Positions 32,542-33,315 of a stretch of 33,315 nucleotides of DNA are shown here, piece by piece. Numbering within the stretch: the first letter of the stretch is position 1; each line of letters starts with the position of its first letter. Origin of the DNA: Ophioceras dolichostomum. Lineage: Eukaryota > Ascomycota > Sordariomycetes > Magnaporthales > Ophioceraceae. The position numbers and the translations under genes were made by a program. Location: positions 1 to 33,315 of the forward strand of contig PYST01000389.1 in NCBI GenBank assembly GCA_003049485.1, written 5' to 3'. The notes under the pieces were generated by a model. The model did no database searches, had not been told where the DNA came from, and saw nothing but the letters and a program-made list of their open reading frames with translations.

Positions 32542-32631
32542 TGTTGGAAGCTGTTCTGTGGCTGCTGTTGACTGCGAAAAGAGTTCCGTGGCTACTGTTG
32601 ACTGTGAGAAGAGCTTTTGGAACGCTGTTGA
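32542..32631 (-). repeat. Three tandem 30-base units upstream of the RCC1-like gene
   Basis: Three 30-base units lie just upstream of the ATG at 32529. Read in the frame of that ATG they encode decapeptides STAFQKLFSQ, STVATELFSQ and STAATEQLPT. Between the last two units three of four differences before the divergent end are synonymous in this frame. An in-frame stop lies just upstream of the array. Confidence 0.7.
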
Positions 32632-32649
32632 CGGAGGTTATCATAAAGG

Positions 32650-32657
32650 TATTTATG
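32650..32657 (-). promoter_or_regulatory. TATA-like box for the RCC1-like gene
   Basis: On the minus strand CATAAATA lies about 120 bases before the ATG at 32529, a common spacing for fungal promoters. If used, the 30-base repeats would fall mostly in the 5' leader. Confidence 0.4.
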
Positions 32658-33079
32658 CGTGAGCCAAGGGGCGCCCTCCCCTCGACGCCCAGACGCTCTG
32701 TGTAACCACATCACGCACGCCGCATGAGGGCTGATGCCTATTCTGTCTCCGCGCCAACATTTTGTCTATCGTCAGTTTTGTTCCTCACCATGTCCCTGCA
32801 CGGCCCCCATCCCGGTCAACGGGTTGCAGGGACCCAAAGCATCTCCCTCGACGATTGAAGGAGATGAGAGCAAAAGCCGCGCCCAACATACCAGGCTTTT
32901 ACGCGCTTGCAGGGAGCAGAAGCATCCCGAAGTAAAGCTTCTTACACACCGGCAGGGAGTAGGGACCTAGCTCGAGATCCCGGACGAGATGGTCAGCTTG
33001 TAGTGTCACTTAAGATGGCATCGTGGGCTAGTCCAAGCTCAGCAGGGAGACCAATTTGTCACCTCAGGCCTTGTTAGCG

Positions 33080-33151
33080 ATGCCGGACCAACGTCCTATT
33101 GGACGGGACAAGAACATGCCGGACCGATGTCCTATTGGACGGGACAAGAAC
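33080..33151. repeat. Two tandem 36-base units
   Basis: Units 33080-33115 and 33116-33151 match at 34 of 36 positions by eye and are followed by the start of a third (ATGTCGGA). Each contains GTCC-TATT-GGAC, a small inverted repeat. The unit is a multiple of three and stays open as 12-residue repeats on the plus strand, but no gene context supports coding. Confidence 0.85.
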
Positions 33152-33257
33152 ATGTCGGAAGTCCCACAATTTCGGTCCGGGCGTTTGAGCAAGCTCCCTG
33201 CAAAGCCCAGATCCAAATTTAACGACATACTTCTGGGGATCTATTTTCGATCAAAAT

Positions 33258-33281
33258 CCCAGGCCCCCAACAGGGCCTGGG
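33258..33281. other. Perfect 9-base-stem hairpin
   Basis: CCCAGGCCC (33258-33266) and GGGCCTGGG (33273-33281) are exact reverse complements around a 6-base loop. It sits directly before the 17-base repeats at the window edge. Confidence 0.8.
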
Positions 33282-33282
33282 G

Positions 33283-33315
33283 ACGGCTGATTAGGAAAAA
33301 CGGTTGATTAGGAAA
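33283..33315. repeat. 17-base tandem repeat cut by the window edge
   Basis: ACGGCTGATTAGGAAAA (33283-33299) is followed by ACGGTTGATTAGGAAA up to the last base, with a single mismatch. The array probably continues beyond the window. Confidence 0.75.

Noticed and set aside
33283..33315. TTAGGAAA repeats as telomeric DNA
   Set aside because: The fungal telomere unit is TTAGGG; this 17-base unit does not match it.

Overview
The window looks like nuclear DNA of a filamentous ascomycete, most likely a Sordariomycete-type mould. Coding blocks are GC-rich and mostly long-exon. The few introns are short with GTAAGT/GTGAGT-type donors. Intergenic DNA is rich in pyrimidine tracts and CCTA/AGGT tetranucleotide runs. 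The two best-recognised products, a class III phosphatidylinositol 3-kinase and the Smc5/6 subunit Nse4, read as fungal orthologues. No CRISPR array, prokaryotic operon, rRNA, convincing tRNA or recognisable transposase is present.

Layout. 1-6900: gene-poor DNA with simple repeats and one assembly scar, a single N flanked by two identical 123-base copies. 6909-11470 (+): CCAAT and TATA boxes, a long 5' leader, and a gene for a large, mostly disordered, Ser/Pro/Arg-rich protein I do not recognise. 11471-16006: a second long gene-poor stretch. 16007-18790 (-): VPS34. 18791-19383: a shared head-to-head promoter region with GATA-type sites and a CACGTG palindrome. 19384-20849 (+): NSE4, two exons. 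20850-22348: intergenic or leader DNA. 22349-24477 (+) and 24669-29030 (+): two head-to-tail genes for unrecognised coiled-coil proteins. The second encodes 1453 residues and ends in several hydrophobic segments. 29031-30385: convergent intergenic DNA with homopolymer and CCTA tracts. 30386-32529 (-): an RCC1-type (Ran exchange factor) gene whose exons join in phase but whose third exon carries an in-frame TGA. 32650-33315: its probable TATA box, then tandem repeats and a hairpin running to the window edge.

How they fit. VPS34 makes PI3P for endosomal sorting and autophagy. NSE4 is the kleisin of the Smc5/6 DNA-repair complex. RCC1 proteins load Ran with GTP on chromatin. I see no single pathway joining them, so this reads as ordinary chromosomal gene order with some lineage-specific genes between conserved ones. 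The least ordinary parts are the tandem coiled-coil pair, especially the repeat-laden 1453-residue protein, and the interrupted RCC1-like gene.
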